The notes under the pieces were generated by a model, which worked only from the letters and a program-made list of their open reading frames with translations, was not told the DNA's origin and did not search any database. This document shows, piece by piece, positions 45,442-54,716 of a DNA stretch of 64,000 nucleotides (its first letter is position 1; each line of letters begins with the position of its first letter). The stretch is from positions 1 through 64,000 of the forward strand of contig NZ_KZ857175.1 of the NCBI RefSeq assembly GCF_003350925.1, in the 5' to 3' direction. Made by a program: the position numbers and the translations under genes. This stretch comes from Dyella tabacisoli (GTDB taxonomy: Bacteria > Pseudomonadota > Gammaproteobacteria > Xanthomonadales > Rhodanobacteraceae).

Positions 45442-48400
45442 TACTTTTTCCTTTTGCTGGACATCGGCGGTGGCGGTGGAGGTAGCCACATGCTGAGCGA
45501 AGGTTCGGTGCGGCGATCCGGGCCGCTCAGGGTTTCCCAGTTGAGCGTATAGAGGCTGCGCGCCAGGTCCACCGCGATGCGCGCCGCGGCCACGCGCGGC
45601 GTGCTGACCAGGAAGCTGCCGTCCGGTTCGTAGATATCGATGCGGTAGTGCTCCGGCTGGCTGCCGTTACCATCGTAGGCCAGTACGAACAGATAGCCTT
45701 TGGCCTCCACCGACAGGTCCAGATAAGTAGTGCCCATCGCACCCACCTGACGCAGCGGGAGTACCGCGGACTTCTCCGTCTGGCCCTTGGGCTTGAAGTA
45801 CGGCACGGGGTTGCCGGAAATGTCGAAGCTCTGGATGCGGTTGTTGCCTTGCTCCAGTACCAGCAGTCGCCCATCCAGCGCCACCGCGATTGCGCATGGC
45901 TGCAGCAGCAGGCCGACACGTTCGCCTTCGCCGCTGTAGGGACTGGCGACGGTGGCTTCCTCGTTTTTCTTCGGCGCGGCCAGCTTCAGCAAGTAGAGCT
46001 TGGACGTGTCGGCGCTGACGCCGGCGGCGTAGCCCTGCGGATGCACTACGAAACGGTCCACCGGTGCGGAGAATCGGCCCCAGCTCTCCCGTTTGCCTGG
46101 CTCGAAGAGCGGCTTCTCATGTAGCGACAGCGCGATGCGGCGCAGGTGATAGCCGCCGGCGGGATTGCGGATGTCGTCGTAGTCGCCGCCGCTGGGATCG
46201 AGATAGAAGCTGGCGCCGCTGCCGTCCTCCGCCGAGCCGAGGTCGTAGGCCACGCCGCAGGGCAGGGAAAAGCCCAGCGGAGAGCTGGCGTAGGAGGCCT
46301 CGGGATCTTCCAGCAGCGAGAGGTTCTGCATCGTATGCATCGCGCCGTCGGTGGGCGGTCCCGGGCGGTCGCGCGGCCTGTTCAAGCCGTTGGCCTGCCA
46401 GGAGTAGCCAAGCATGCCCGGGCGCTGCGCCACGGTGATGCCGCCCATCGACAGCAGGCGGTGGCCGTCGTCTGTCGGTGCCGTGGTGATGGTGGTGGTG
46501 GGTGCGGGGCGCTGCTTCCAGCGATGGCGCCCGCCTTCGAACACGATCGATTGCCGGTGCTCGTAGACCGACTGGCGCGATAGCGGAATGAGTGCGTTCT
46601 TCACCACCACGTCCAGCGCCAGCACTGAGCTGCCTTGCGCACCCTTGGCATCCACCCAGCCCGAGGCGCCCATTGCCGACTGCCAGCCGTTGGCGGCGTA
46701 GAAGAACACCATCACTTTCACGCGACCGCCGGCGGCGATGCCGTTGAACTCGAACGGCAGTGGCTTGGACAGCGTTTCGCCCGGCAGGCGAATCTCCTGC
46801 ACCGGCAAGGTATTGCCTGAGTCGTAGAGTACGCGCACGACCATGCGGTCGTGGTGGTCGGGAAACTTGTTGAACGCCGGATCCGGCAGCACGCGGCCGC
46901 GCAGGTCGAAGGTGCGGGTGAGTTCGGTGGTGTAGTAGAAGGGCGACTGCAGTACGGCGGCCGTGGTCTGCGCTAGCTGCATCAGCGTGATGGTGGTATC
47001 CAGCGCGAGGAAAGCCAGGTTGATTAGCGGCACGGCGCGCTTGGCCACGGCTTCGCCGGCCTTCTGCGCAAGGTAGAGGGAGAATTTCTTGGCCTCCAGC
47101 TTCGCCAGCTTGGGCAGCACCACCGTGGCCACCCTGCCGATGGTCTTGCCGGGGTCTTGCGAAGCACCGAACGCATAGCCGGTGGTGACGCCGATGCCGA
47201 GAGAGTAGATCCCCATGCGGACCTTCGGATCCTTCATCAAGTTGTGGATGATGCCGGTGTTCTTCTCCGACGCGCCCTTGACCAGCAGGTAGATGGGCAG
47301 GGCCATCTCGATCACCGCCGTGCAGAGGATTCCCAGCAGGCATACCGTTGCATCGAACTCGCCGGTACCCAATCCGCCCCAATAGAGCTTGACCGACGAA
47401 GCCGATTCGGGGACGTCGATCTTCAGCGTCTGCGTATCGGCCGGGATCGGCACGCCGAAAATAGTGGTTACGGGGTCGATTAGATCGATGTAACGCTTGG
47501 TGTCGTGATGGTCGAAATACGGCGATAGCGAGGACGGCATGTTCCCAGGGAAGTTTTCGGGTTTTATCACGCGGCCGGAGGCGTCGAAGAACTCGGCGTA
47601 GGCGACCAGGTGGCGCAGCCATTCGTTTTTCATGTCGACGCGTAGCTGGCCGTACTTGCCCTTGGTCGTCGGCGCGGCGCTCCACACGCTCCGTTCCACG
47701 CCATTGGGCTCGCGCACGTACAGATGGGCGGTTCTGAGCACCTTGTTGGAGGTCGAATGCATGCGCACGTGGAGGTACAAGTCCACCTGGAGATCGTCGA
47801 GTCGCAAGTCCACCGTGAAGGCGTCCGCGCCCGCGCTGCCGCTGCGGTAGGCGGCCTCGAACACGGTTTCCCTTTCCTGCTTGGGCGGCTGCGCGGCGAA
47901 GCCCCCTTTCCAGGCATTGGCATCGTCCGCCGTCTCCACGCGGACGAACATGCGGCCTTCGATCAGCGCGTCGACGATGTCTTTGGACATGGGCGTGGGA
48001 TCGCTCGACGACCAGCCCTCGTTGATCTCCAGGCCGCCTTCGCGCGGTGGATCGAAACTGACGGCGCCGGTACTCACGCCGTTCATGGTACTCAGCGCCT
48101 TCAGGGTCCAGCGCGTCTGGTCGGCCTGCAGCAGTGGGCGCTTGCCCTGCTGCTTCGCGCGCGCGGGGCGATGTTCCTCCACGGTCTGGCCGTACTGCAT
48201 GCGCCAGGTCTGGCCCTGCAGTTCCTCCATCTGCTGCGAGTACTTCAGCGCCAGGCCCATCGGGGCGCCCATGTGACGGCGCACGCCCTCGTGCACTTCG
48301 ATGGTGAATATCGTGCCCTCGGCATCCGTCACTACCTTGCCGTCCGCGTCGAGCATGGGCACGCGGCGCGACCATTGCTCGCCGAGGCGGCGGATTTCGT

Positions 48401-49025
48401 CGAGCAGGCGGCTGCGCTTGCGCAACGCGCGGCCGACGCAGTCGCGCAGGATCAGGGCGGGAATGGCACCGCCGTGTTCCGTGTTGAGGTTAATCAGCGA
48501 CGGGTGCTGAAACAGCAACGTGGAGGCAGTTTCAAACGGGTCGATCAGATCGTGCAGCAGTTCGGTTTCGAGCAGCGCCGCGTCGCTATGCAGCAGGGGG
48601 CTCAGCTCTTGCCTCACTTCGTCGTCTTCCAGCAGCCAGGCGAGCTTGGGGTGCTGTTCCTGCGACACGCCGCGCAACAGGCGGTTTTCGTACAGGCGCT
48701 GCCGGCCTTCGCGCGGCACGTGCACGGCCAGTGAGAGAAAGTCTTCGGTGGGTGCGCCTTCGACCTCTGTGGCGCGCGCCAGATAGGTGACCATGACCGA
48801 GTCGGTCGGCAGATCCACTTCGAGATAGTGGCTCAGGCGAGTATCAGGCATCCGTTGCAGCAGTGGATTGCCGACGCGGGCATCGGAGCGCGTGGCCTTG
48901 GTGTGGGCGTGGATGCGGTGCGGAGTGAGGCCTGCGTAGTAGGTGAGTGTGTGGTCGCGCTGGAGCGAAGAGGTGGCATCGAAATGCAGCAGATGGCGTT
49001 CGCTAGCTTTAGAGGGTTGGCCCAT
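45441..49025 (-). CDS. Giant protein with membrane segment and beta-propeller end, function unknown
   Basis: Protein of 1194 residues that I do not recognise as a named family. Residues 1-540 are soluble and mixed (LSLAVHVPREGR, VRVETADDANAWKGG). Two hydrophobic stretches follow around residues 560-590 (ATVCLLGILCTAVIEMALPI) and 625-640, then a helical stretch. A beta-rich region leads to NHL/propeller-like repeats in the last 220 residues (LLLQPCAIAVALDGRLLVLE, NNRIQSFDISGN). The C-terminus is PPPPPPMSSKRKK. ATG 49025 has GGGA upstream and is preferred over 49046. It is coupled to the pentapeptide-repeat gene. Size and pairing suggest a secreted or contact-dependent effector-type protein, but this is speculative. 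Confidence 0.6.
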   Translation of the reverse strand: MGQPSKASERHLLHFDATSSLQRDHTLTYYAGLTPHRIHAHTKATRSDARVGNPLLQRMPDTRLSHYLEVDLPTDSVMVTYLARATEVEGAPTEDFLSLAVHVPREGRQRLYENRLLRGVSQEQHPKLAWLLEDDEVRQELSPLLHSDAALLETELLHDLIDPFETASTLLFQHPSLINLNTEHGGAIPALILRDCVGRALRKRSRLLDEIRRLGEQWSRRVPMLDADGKVVTDAEGTIFTIEVHEGVRRHMGAPMGLALKYSQQMEELQGQTWRMQYGQTVEEHRPARAKQQGKRPLLQADQTRWTLKALSTMNGVSTGAVSFDPPREGGLEINEGWSSSDPTPMSKDIVDALIEGRMFVRVETADDANAWKGGFAAQPPKQERETVFEAAYRSGSAGADAFTVDLRLDDLQVDLYLHVRMHSTSNKVLRTAHLYVREPNGVERSVWSAAPTTKGKYGQLRVDMKNEWLRHLVAYAEFFDASGRVIKPENFPGNMPSSLSPYFDHHDTKRYIDLIDPVTTIFGVPIPADTQTLKIDVPESASSVKLYWGGLGTGEFDATVCLLGILCTAVIEMALPIYLLVKGASEKNTGIIHNLMKDPKVRMGIYSLGIGVTTGYAFGASQDPGKTIGRVATVVLPKLAKLEAKKFSLYLAQKAGEAVAKRAVPLINLAFLALDTTITLMQLAQTTAAVLQSPFYYTTELTRTFDLRGRVLPDPAFNKFPDHHDRMVVRVLYDSGNTLPVQEIRLPGETLSKPLPFEFNGIAAGGRVKVMVFFYAANGWQSAMGASGWVDAKGAQGSSVLALDVVVKNALIPLSRQSVYEHRQSIVFEGGRHRWKQRPAPTTTITTAPTDDGHRLLSMGGITVAQRPGMLGYSWQANGLNRPRDRPGPPTDGAMHTMQNLSLLEDPEASYASSPLGFSLPCGVAYDLGSAEDGSGASFYLDPSGGDYDDIRNPAGGYHLRRIALSLHEKPLFEPGKRESWGRFSAPVDRFVVHPQGYAAGVSADTSKLYLLKLAAPKKNEEATVASPYSGEGERVGLLLQPCAIAVALDGRLLVLEQGNNRIQSFDISGNPVPYFKPKGQTEKSAVLPLRQVGAMGTTYLDLSVEAKGYLFVLAYDGNGSQPEHYRIDIYEPDGSFLVSTPRVAAARIAVDLARSLYTLNWETLSGPDRRTEPSLSMWLPPPPPPMSSKRKK

Positions 49026-49529
49026 ATAGGTTCCCGCTGCGCGCATGTGTGATCTGGCTGGACGAAGAATTCGCCGGCTCAGCGCGTGCCCGTTCGGGCA
49101 GGGTGGTAGTGACCGTCGCCCCGTGCGAGCGGTCTTGTGCGCGCTGTATACTGTTAATTCTGCGGCGGCGTAAGTGCATGATGGCGCGAGCCGAGTGACT
49201 ACTTGAAATAGCGAGCCTGCGGACGCGCGCCGGTATCGTATTTGACCTCGTCGAGATCATCAGCGTGACACCGCCGGCATGGATCTCTAACGTATGCCGG
49301 GGTCGCAAGCCCATGGCGGCGCCGCTACGACGCGTCCCCCCTTCAAGGCTCGACTTGGTTTCTACGGTGCAGAAGCCAGGGTCGCAGGATATGTGGCGGA
49401 CCTCATGCGTAACGATGGCAGCATGAATGGGTGCTTGCGCTATCTCGCATCGTTTGGCCGCCACCACCGGGACCGCCAAGCTCCGTATTCAACCCTATGG
49501 CAGCAGCAGACCCCTCATCCGCATGCGCC
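49026..49529. other. Gap without a supported gene
   Basis: About 500 bases between the orphan HINT reading frame and the giant gene. Open frames exist on both strands but none has a recognisable product or convincing ribosome site. It may be decayed remains of the toxin end of the HINT protein. Confidence 0.45.
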
Positions 49530-50216
49530 TCAAAATGGCAGGCGTGCGCCACTGTAATTGCTGTTGTGAACCCAAAGACCGCCTTCGCCCACGTAATAGG
49601 TATGGAAATCTTCCACCTCGATGTTGAACACCCGTCGGTGCATCTCGGGGGCGTCGTGTTGAAGGTGATGCAACAGATCATCTCCATCAGAACTGAGGCA
49701 GTTGAAGCCATGCTCAAGATCTACGAGGAAGCCAAAATATTTGTCGGCAAATGAAGTGGTGACGAATCCGATGTTTGGCTCGGCGGTCCGATACAACACG
49801 TCACATTTGTAGGCTACAGCGACGGTGCCATCACTGAGCTCCATGTTTTGACCCGGCTCCAGATCTTCCAGTGCTACCCAGCCGACATCCTGCACCCAGA
49901 ATGGATGATTAGCGGTTGCGTAGAGGTACCCCATGTCCTCTCTACGCGGGTCGTAATACGACAGATGCCAGATTTCTTTGTCCGCATGCTCAAAGGTATT
50001 GAGCACGCGCTTGTACTGTTGGGCGCCCGTTCCTTCGGGTTGCGACAACACCATGTCCCCTGGCTTGAGCTGCTCAATGGGTACTAGGCCGTGGTCCGTC
50101 CATACCACTGTGCCCTCCACAAAACAGCCGACATCGGTTTCGGGGCAGCCCTCGCGCACCCACTGGTAATGAGTTTCAGGTTCATCCGCCATCAAAAGTC
50201 CTAGACGCTGGCGCAT
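49530..50216 (-). CDS. Orphan pretoxin HINT domain
   Basis: Protein of 228 residues that is essentially one Hedgehog/intein (HINT) self-processing domain. The catalytic Cys lies near residue 31 in VGCFVEGTVVWTDHG, followed by IEQLKPGDMVLS, the block-B-like ATANHPFWV, and the terminal FNIEVEDFHTYYVGEGGLWVHN. In polymorphic toxins such domains sit between a delivery region and a C-terminal toxin. Here neither is present: only 11 residues follow the HINT end. It is probably a displaced or decayed toxin cassette or a fragment of a larger gene. Confidence 0.75.
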   Translation of the reverse strand: MRQRLGLLMADEPETHYQWVREGCPETDVGCFVEGTVVWTDHGLVPIEQLKPGDMVLSQPEGTGAQQYKRVLNTFEHADKEIWHLSYYDPRREDMGYLYATANHPFWVQDVGWVALEDLEPGQNMELSDGTVAVAYKCDVLYRTAEPNIGFVTTSFADKYFGFLVDLEHGFNCLSSDGDDLLHHLQHDAPEMHRRVFNIEVEDFHTYYVGEGGLWVHNSNYSGARLPF

Positions 50217-50630
50217 CTATGTCTCCATGAATACGTTTGTGTCAGGTCCGCTCCGGGTCGAAACGGAATGGGTAATGCCTAGTCTAGGTCGTCCGCTAGG
50301 TCGATGCGGAAGACTCAAGCTTGCTTGATGCCATAAATCTACAAGCTCTCGATGGCGTTTTGAATGACGTCCCGGCTGCGGCGTATCGCGGTTCCGAATT
50401 GTTCGCGTTAAAGAAATCCTCGAACTTCCGGTGATCGCATAGCTCCTCAGGTAAGCCCGATGCGTGAATTCGAATAGACGACCATGGAGCACGCGCGACC
50501 CGTATGCATCGATGGTCAATGTATAAGCCGGACTTATCTTCGTCATAGAAAATATAACGTTGCTCGATAGCGTGTGGCGACGTACTGTTCTGCGCGGCGC
50601 CGGCTGGCGTCTTCATAGGGGGTGTGTGCG
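50217..50630. other. Gap upstream of the HINT frame, possible gene remnant
   Basis: This 414-base gap holds a minus-strand open frame (50296-50664, 122 codons) whose translation includes YIFYDEDKSGLYIDHRCIRV. It resembles nothing I know and overlaps the start of the DsrE gene, so I do not call it a gene. Together with the orphan HINT domain it could be eroded toxin-locus DNA. Confidence 0.35.
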
Positions 50631-51173
50631 ATGTTCCGCAAAGTCTTGTCTCTTTCTTTCGCACTTAGCCTGGGCGGCGCTGCTGCCGCGTTGGCCGCCG
50701 ATGCACCTGCGCCGGTGATTACTGCGGCCGGCGCTATCCACCCGCTGCCGCAGGCGGCCTACCAGCCGGACGCCAAGGCCACCCACAAGGTGGTGTTCGC
50801 GCTGACCAAGCCCTCGGAGAAGCCCGGCGACGTCAACCCGGCGCTGGAGCGCGTGGCGCGCGCGGTCAATCTCTATACGAGTGCCGGCGTGCCGTTGAGC
50901 CACTTGAAGTTTGTCGCCATTGCCTACGGGCCGGCCACGGCGCTGGTGCTTGACGACGAGCACTATCGCGCGCAGTTCGGCGTGGCCAATCCCAACCTGC
51001 CGGTGATTGCGCAGTTGCACAAGGCGGGGGTGGATGTGGCGGTGTGCGGTCAGGCCATGGCTGAGCACAAATACGACAATAGCTGGGCTTCGAAGGATGT
51101 CACCCTCGCACTCTCGGCGCTGACCACGATCGGCGATCTCGAGCGGCAGGGTTATTCCCTGATGCCGCTGTAA
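50631..51173 (+). CDS. Periplasmic DsrE/DsrF-like protein
   Basis: Exported DsrE-family protein of 180 residues. A signal peptide (VLSLSFALSLGGAAAALA, cleavage near residue 22) is followed by a single alpha/beta DsrE fold with KVVFALTKPS, LERVARAVNLYTSAGVPL, a conserved Cys in VDVAVCGQAMAEH, and a C-terminal LERQGYSLMPL. ATG 50631 is preceded by an AGGGGG ribosome site. First gene of a four-gene periplasmic/cytochrome set; a sulfur-handling role is inferred from family and from the TsdA-like gene downstream. Confidence 0.8.
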   Translation: MFRKVLSLSFALSLGGAAAALAADAPAPVITAAGAIHPLPQAAYQPDAKATHKVVFALTKPSEKPGDVNPALERVARAVNLYTSAGVPLSHLKFVAIAYGPATALVLDDEHYRAQFGVANPNLPVIAQLHKAGVDVAVCGQAMAEHKYDNSWASKDVTLALSALTTIGDLERQGYSLMPL

Positions 51174-51184
51174 CGGAGGCTGAC

Positions 51185-52129
51185 ATGCGATTGCGTCTTG
51201 CGCGTTGCCTGCTAGTGGCAGGTTTGAGCATGTCTTTCGGAGTGAGTGCGGAAGGCCAGGCGAAGTCCGACTATCTGCCGCCATGGAACCCGCCGCCGAC
51301 GGGCGGCGTGGCGTTCTCGGTGCCGCCGGTGGATGCCATCGCCGATCTGCATGGCGACATCGTCGATCCACAGTTGGTGGTGTTTTTCGCTGGCAACCAG
51401 TTCATGGTGGTGCACGATCTGCTGGTGGCGTTCAAACAGGCGCATCCGCAATACCAGCGGATCTTTGTCGAGACCTTGCCGCCAGGCATTCTGGCGAAGC
51501 AGATCGAGCGCGGATCGCTGGTCATGGGCAATCTGAAGATCGAGCTGAAGCCGGACATCTATACGGCCGGCAAGAACGACGTGGCCGAGTTGCAGAAGCA
51601 GCACGGCTGGTTCAACGATGTTTACGACTACGCGCGCAATCCCTTGGCGATCCTGGTCGCCAAGGGCAATCCGAAAGGTATCAAGGGCCTGGCTGATCTC
51701 GGCCGCGCTGACGTGCGGGTGAGCATGCCGAATCCGCAGTGGGAAGGCGTCGCGAAGCAGATCGAGGCCGGCTATCGAAAGGCCGGCGGCGATGCGCTGG
51801 ATCACGCCATCATGGATACGAAGGTGAACGATGGCAGCACCTTCCTCACCAGCATTCACCATCGGCAATCGCCGTTGCGTGTGTTGCAAGGCGATTCGGA
51901 TGCAGCGCCGGTCTGGTTGACCGAGGCGTACTTCCAGCAGGAAATTTTGCATCATCCCGTCGAGACAGTAGCGATTCCGGCCGAACAGAACGTCACCGCT
52001 ACCTACTCCGCCGCACGTATGAAGGATGCGCCGCACACGCAGGCGGCAGGGGATTTCCTCGCCTTCATGCGCACACCGCAGGCACAGGCGATCTATCGCA
52101 AGTACGGATTCCAGGAGCCGAAGCCATGA
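51185..52129 (+). CDS. Periplasmic solute-binding protein, ModA-like
   Basis: Exported binding protein of 314 residues. The signal peptide ends near VSAEG. A type-II periplasmic-binding fold follows, with LVVFFAGNQFMVVHDLLVAF, ARNPLAILVAKGNPKGIKGL and the hinge-side region LADLGRADVRVSMPNPQWEG typical of molybdate/sulfate-type proteins. No ABC permease or ATPase gene is adjacent, so it may serve as a ligand-delivery or sensing component for the cytochromes. It overlaps the next gene by 4 bases (ATGA). Confidence 0.75.
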   Translation: MRLRLARCLLVAGLSMSFGVSAEGQAKSDYLPPWNPPPTGGVAFSVPPVDAIADLHGDIVDPQLVVFFAGNQFMVVHDLLVAFKQAHPQYQRIFVETLPPGILAKQIERGSLVMGNLKIELKPDIYTAGKNDVAELQKQHGWFNDVYDYARNPLAILVAKGNPKGIKGLADLGRADVRVSMPNPQWEGVAKQIEAGYRKAGGDALDHAIMDTKVNDGSTFLTSIHHRQSPLRVLQGDSDAAPVWLTEAYFQQEILHHPVETVAIPAEQNVTATYSAARMKDAPHTQAAGDFLAFMRTPQAQAIYRKYGFQEPKP

Positions 52130-52776
52130 GCGCGAGATGGTCTTTTCTTTTCACCCTGGCCGGTTTGTCGATGGCCGGCAGCGCATGCGCGGGGTCGCCG
52201 GATGGCGCCACGTTAGCTACGCAGGGCAACGGGCGCGGGGCCGCGCCCTGCGCGGCTTGCCATGGCGCCGATGGCGGCGGGCAAGCGGCGAACGGATATC
52301 CGAGGCTCGCTGGCCTTCCGGCCGAGTACCTGAGCAAGCAGTTGAACGACTTCGCTTCCGGCATCCGCGGTAATGCCGTCATGCAGCCGGTAGCCACCGC
52401 GTTGAACGCCGACGAGCGCGAGACACTGACCGCCTATTACGCGTCGCTGCAACCGCCTTCGGCGGTACCCACAACGGCGTCATCGTCGGCCGGGTCGGTG
52501 CTGGCTGGTCGCGGCCGCTGGTCGCAAGGTCTGCCCGCATGCGATCAGTGCCATGGGCCCGGAGGTGTCGGCGTTGGCAACAGCTTTCCGCCGTTGGCCG
52601 CGCAACCGGCGAGCTATCTCGCGAACCAGTTGCGCGCTTGGCAGCAGGGCACGCGTAAAAACGACCCGCTGGAGTTGATGCGCGGCGTCGCCGCCAAGCT
52701 GAGCGTTGCCGATATCGACACTATTACCGCCTGGTATGCAGCGCAATCCGTCGCGGCGCAGGGAGCCAAACCATGA
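52126..52776 (+). CDS. Diheme cytochrome c4-type protein
   Basis: Periplasmic electron carrier of 216 residues with a signal peptide (TLAGLSMAGSACA) and two class-I cytochrome c domains: heme sites CAACH and CDQCH, each with a distal Met candidate (GNAVMQPVA and DPLELMRGV). The frame extends upstream to 51739, but ATG 52126 overlaps the binding-protein stop and precedes the signal peptide. It probably takes electrons from the TsdA-like cytochrome and passes them to an oxidase. Confidence 0.88.
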   Translation: MSARWSFLFTLAGLSMAGSACAGSPDGATLATQGNGRGAAPCAACHGADGGGQAANGYPRLAGLPAEYLSKQLNDFASGIRGNAVMQPVATALNADERETLTAYYASLQPPSAVPTTASSSAGSVLAGRGRWSQGLPACDQCHGPGGVGVGNSFPPLAAQPASYLANQLRAWQQGTRKNDPLELMRGVAAKLSVADIDTITAWYAAQSVAAQGAKP

Positions 52777-53705
52777 ACCTTCTGCGTATCGCGGCGCTCG
52801 CTTCCACGCTGTGCCTGGTCGCGTGCGGCGGCGTTGGCGATCATCCCGCAAAGACCGTCGCCGCTGCACCGGCGCCCGCTACAAGCTCGGCCAAGCAGCA
52901 GGCTGCTGTTTTCATACCGCCGCCCGAGTCGGCGATACCTAACGACGAGTTCGGCAAGCAGATCGAGCTGGGCCGGAAGATCTTTACCGAGACGGCAAAG
53001 TACGCGCCCGGCTATGTCGGCAACCAGCTCAACTGCGAGAATTGCCATCTCGACGCCGGTCGCCTCGCTGGCTCCGGGCCGTTGTGGGGTGCCTACAGCA
53101 TGTACCCGGCCTACCGCGCCAAGAACCATCACGTGAACACCTTCACCGAGCGGTTGCAGGGCTGCTTCATGTACAGCATGAACGGCAAGGCCCCGCCGGC
53201 TGACAGTGCGGAGATGGTCGCGCTGGAAACGTATGCCTATTGGATGTCGCAGGGCGAGCCGGTGGGCAAGGAGCTGTCAGGACGCGGCTACCCTAAGCTG
53301 GCCAAGCCGATGCAGGCGCCCGACTTCGCGCGTGGCGAGCAGGTGTTCAAGCGCGACTGCGCGCTGTGCCATGGCTCCGACGGCCAAGGCCAGATGGCCG
53401 CGGGAAAGATGGTGTTCCCGCCGCTGTGGGGGCCGCAGTCGTTCAACTGGGGCGCGGGCATGCACGAAGTGGATAAGGCCGCTTCCTTCATCAAGGCCAA
53501 CATGCCGCTGGGCCGGGGCAATACCTTGACTGAGCAAGATGCCTGGGACGCGGCGTACTTCATGGATGCCCACGAACGTCCGCAAGACCCGCGCTACGCC
53601 GGCAATGTGGTGCAGACGCGAGCGAAATTCCACGACACGCCGCAATCGCTGTACGGCGTGGAGGTCAACGGGCAGGTGCTGGGGCAAGGTAGCGCAGCGC
53701 ACTGA
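52773..53705 (+). CDS. TsdA-like diheme cytochrome c lipoprotein
   Basis: Probable thiosulfate dehydrogenase (two thiosulfate to tetrathionate) or relative. The 310-residue protein has a lipobox LVAC (Cys18) instead of a plain signal peptide. Heme site 1 is CENCHLDAGR, followed by the TsdA-type stretch GAYSMYPAYRAKN and TERLQGCFMYSMNGKAP; the extra Cys in QGCF is a candidate axial ligand, as in TsdA. Heme site 2 is CALCHGSDGQGQ. It overlaps cytochrome c4 by 4 bases. The reaction is assigned by family resemblance. Confidence 0.8.
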   Translation: MNLLRIAALASTLCLVACGGVGDHPAKTVAAAPAPATSSAKQQAAVFIPPPESAIPNDEFGKQIELGRKIFTETAKYAPGYVGNQLNCENCHLDAGRLAGSGPLWGAYSMYPAYRAKNHHVNTFTERLQGCFMYSMNGKAPPADSAEMVALETYAYWMSQGEPVGKELSGRGYPKLAKPMQAPDFARGEQVFKRDCALCHGSDGQGQMAAGKMVFPPLWGPQSFNWGAGMHEVDKAASFIKANMPLGRGNTLTEQDAWDAAYFMDAHERPQDPRYAGNVVQTRAKFHDTPQSLYGVEVNGQVLGQGSAAH

Positions 53706-53929
53706 AATGACTGCGCACAACGGTCACCGTGACCCGGCGACCGTTTGCATATGTTTGGTGCTTGGACGCCACGCGGAGTGTATGCACGTCAAGCTCATGA
53801 CCAATGACAGGTCGTTACGTTCGGCTTGCGGGGCTTCTGCGGGTGATCGCGCTAGCGAACCGGTATAGACGGTGATCTGCGTTAAATGCCTCTAGCCACC
53901 AAGCCGTTTGTCTGCCCAAGAGTCAAGGA

Positions 53930-54367
53930 TTAAGGGGCGCCCACGTAGTACTTGATCCAGTCGGCGATCACCGGGCACTGGTACTTAGTGGTGCAAGAAA
54001 CATAGATGGGGTGGCTCAATGCCACAAGAAGCAAATACACGTAGCCCATCACCGCAGGAGCCGTTCTAAGCCAGAACTTCACATTGTTCCAAAAACCGCG
54101 CCACGACGTATTTTTCGACGCTTCTCTGAAATGCTTCGGCATTAGACGTCTATTGTTGACCCATATGCTGAGGACAAAAACGAAACACAACGCACCATTG
54201 ATAGAAGGCGTCTTCGTCGATAGGCAGGCCAAGCCCAATGGGAAACCGATAACCCCTAGCGTGGCATTGAGAAAGTCGGCCCAATGCCTCTCTGATTGCT
54301 GACGCACATCCTCTTCCCGCTTCTGTAGATCATTTGCGTGATCTCTGCGACCAGAGTGATTGGCCAT
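53930..54367 (-). CDS. Small membrane protein, unknown
   Basis: Protein of 145 residues with a charged N-terminus (residues 1-28) and three or four hydrophobic helices (LNATLGVIGFPLGLACL, GALCFVFVLSIWV, PAVMGYVYLLLVALSHPI). It resembles no family I can name. It is isolated between the cytochrome operon and the tRNA gene, and its higher AT content suggests possible acquisition. Confidence 0.55.
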   Translation of the reverse strand: MANHSGRRDHANDLQKREEDVRQQSERHWADFLNATLGVIGFPLGLACLSTKTPSINGALCFVFVLSIWVNNRRLMPKHFREASKNTSWRGFWNNVKFWLRTAPAVMGYVYLLLVALSHPIYVSCTTKYQCPVIADWIKYYVGAP

Positions 54368-54716
54368 AGCTTCTCTCCTTGAGGTAACGCGTTATCCGCA
54401 ACCAGTGCCGAGTCTCAAAGACCTGAGAATGACCCGACGCTTTTACTCGCCTCGCTCCGACGCGCTTGCTCGCGTGGGCTCGCTGCAAGAGAAGCCTGGA
54501 GGTGGAGGCTCGCATTAGTGTTGCTTTGCCAGCGCTGGGTATAGCCCGGCACAGCCTTTGGGTTCAAGGGGCACTCAGCAGGCCATGCTTCGGAGTGGCA
54601 ATTACTAGGTGCCGTGGAAAGTTGCACCATAAGTTGTCCGCGCCGTGTGACCCATAAGCTGTCCATTCGGGCAACTTATGGGTTCGTAGCTATCCGACTG
54701 TGCGTGCTGCGGATGA
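54368..54716. other. Gap with repeated IS-end-like motifs
   Basis: This 349-base gap shows no gene I can support. CCATAAGTTGTCC (54627-54639) and CCATAAGCTGTCC (54652-54664) are direct near-copies, and GCAACTTATGGG (54671-54682) is an inverted partner. Such motifs resemble the terminal repeats of IS481-type elements, so this may be an insertion scar beside the tRNA gene. Confidence 0.4.

Noticed and set aside
46117..48375. 752-codon open frame in another frame of the giant gene
   Set aside because: Arg/Gly/His-rich shadow translation on the same strand; the 1194-residue frame has ordinary protein composition and coupling to the next gene.
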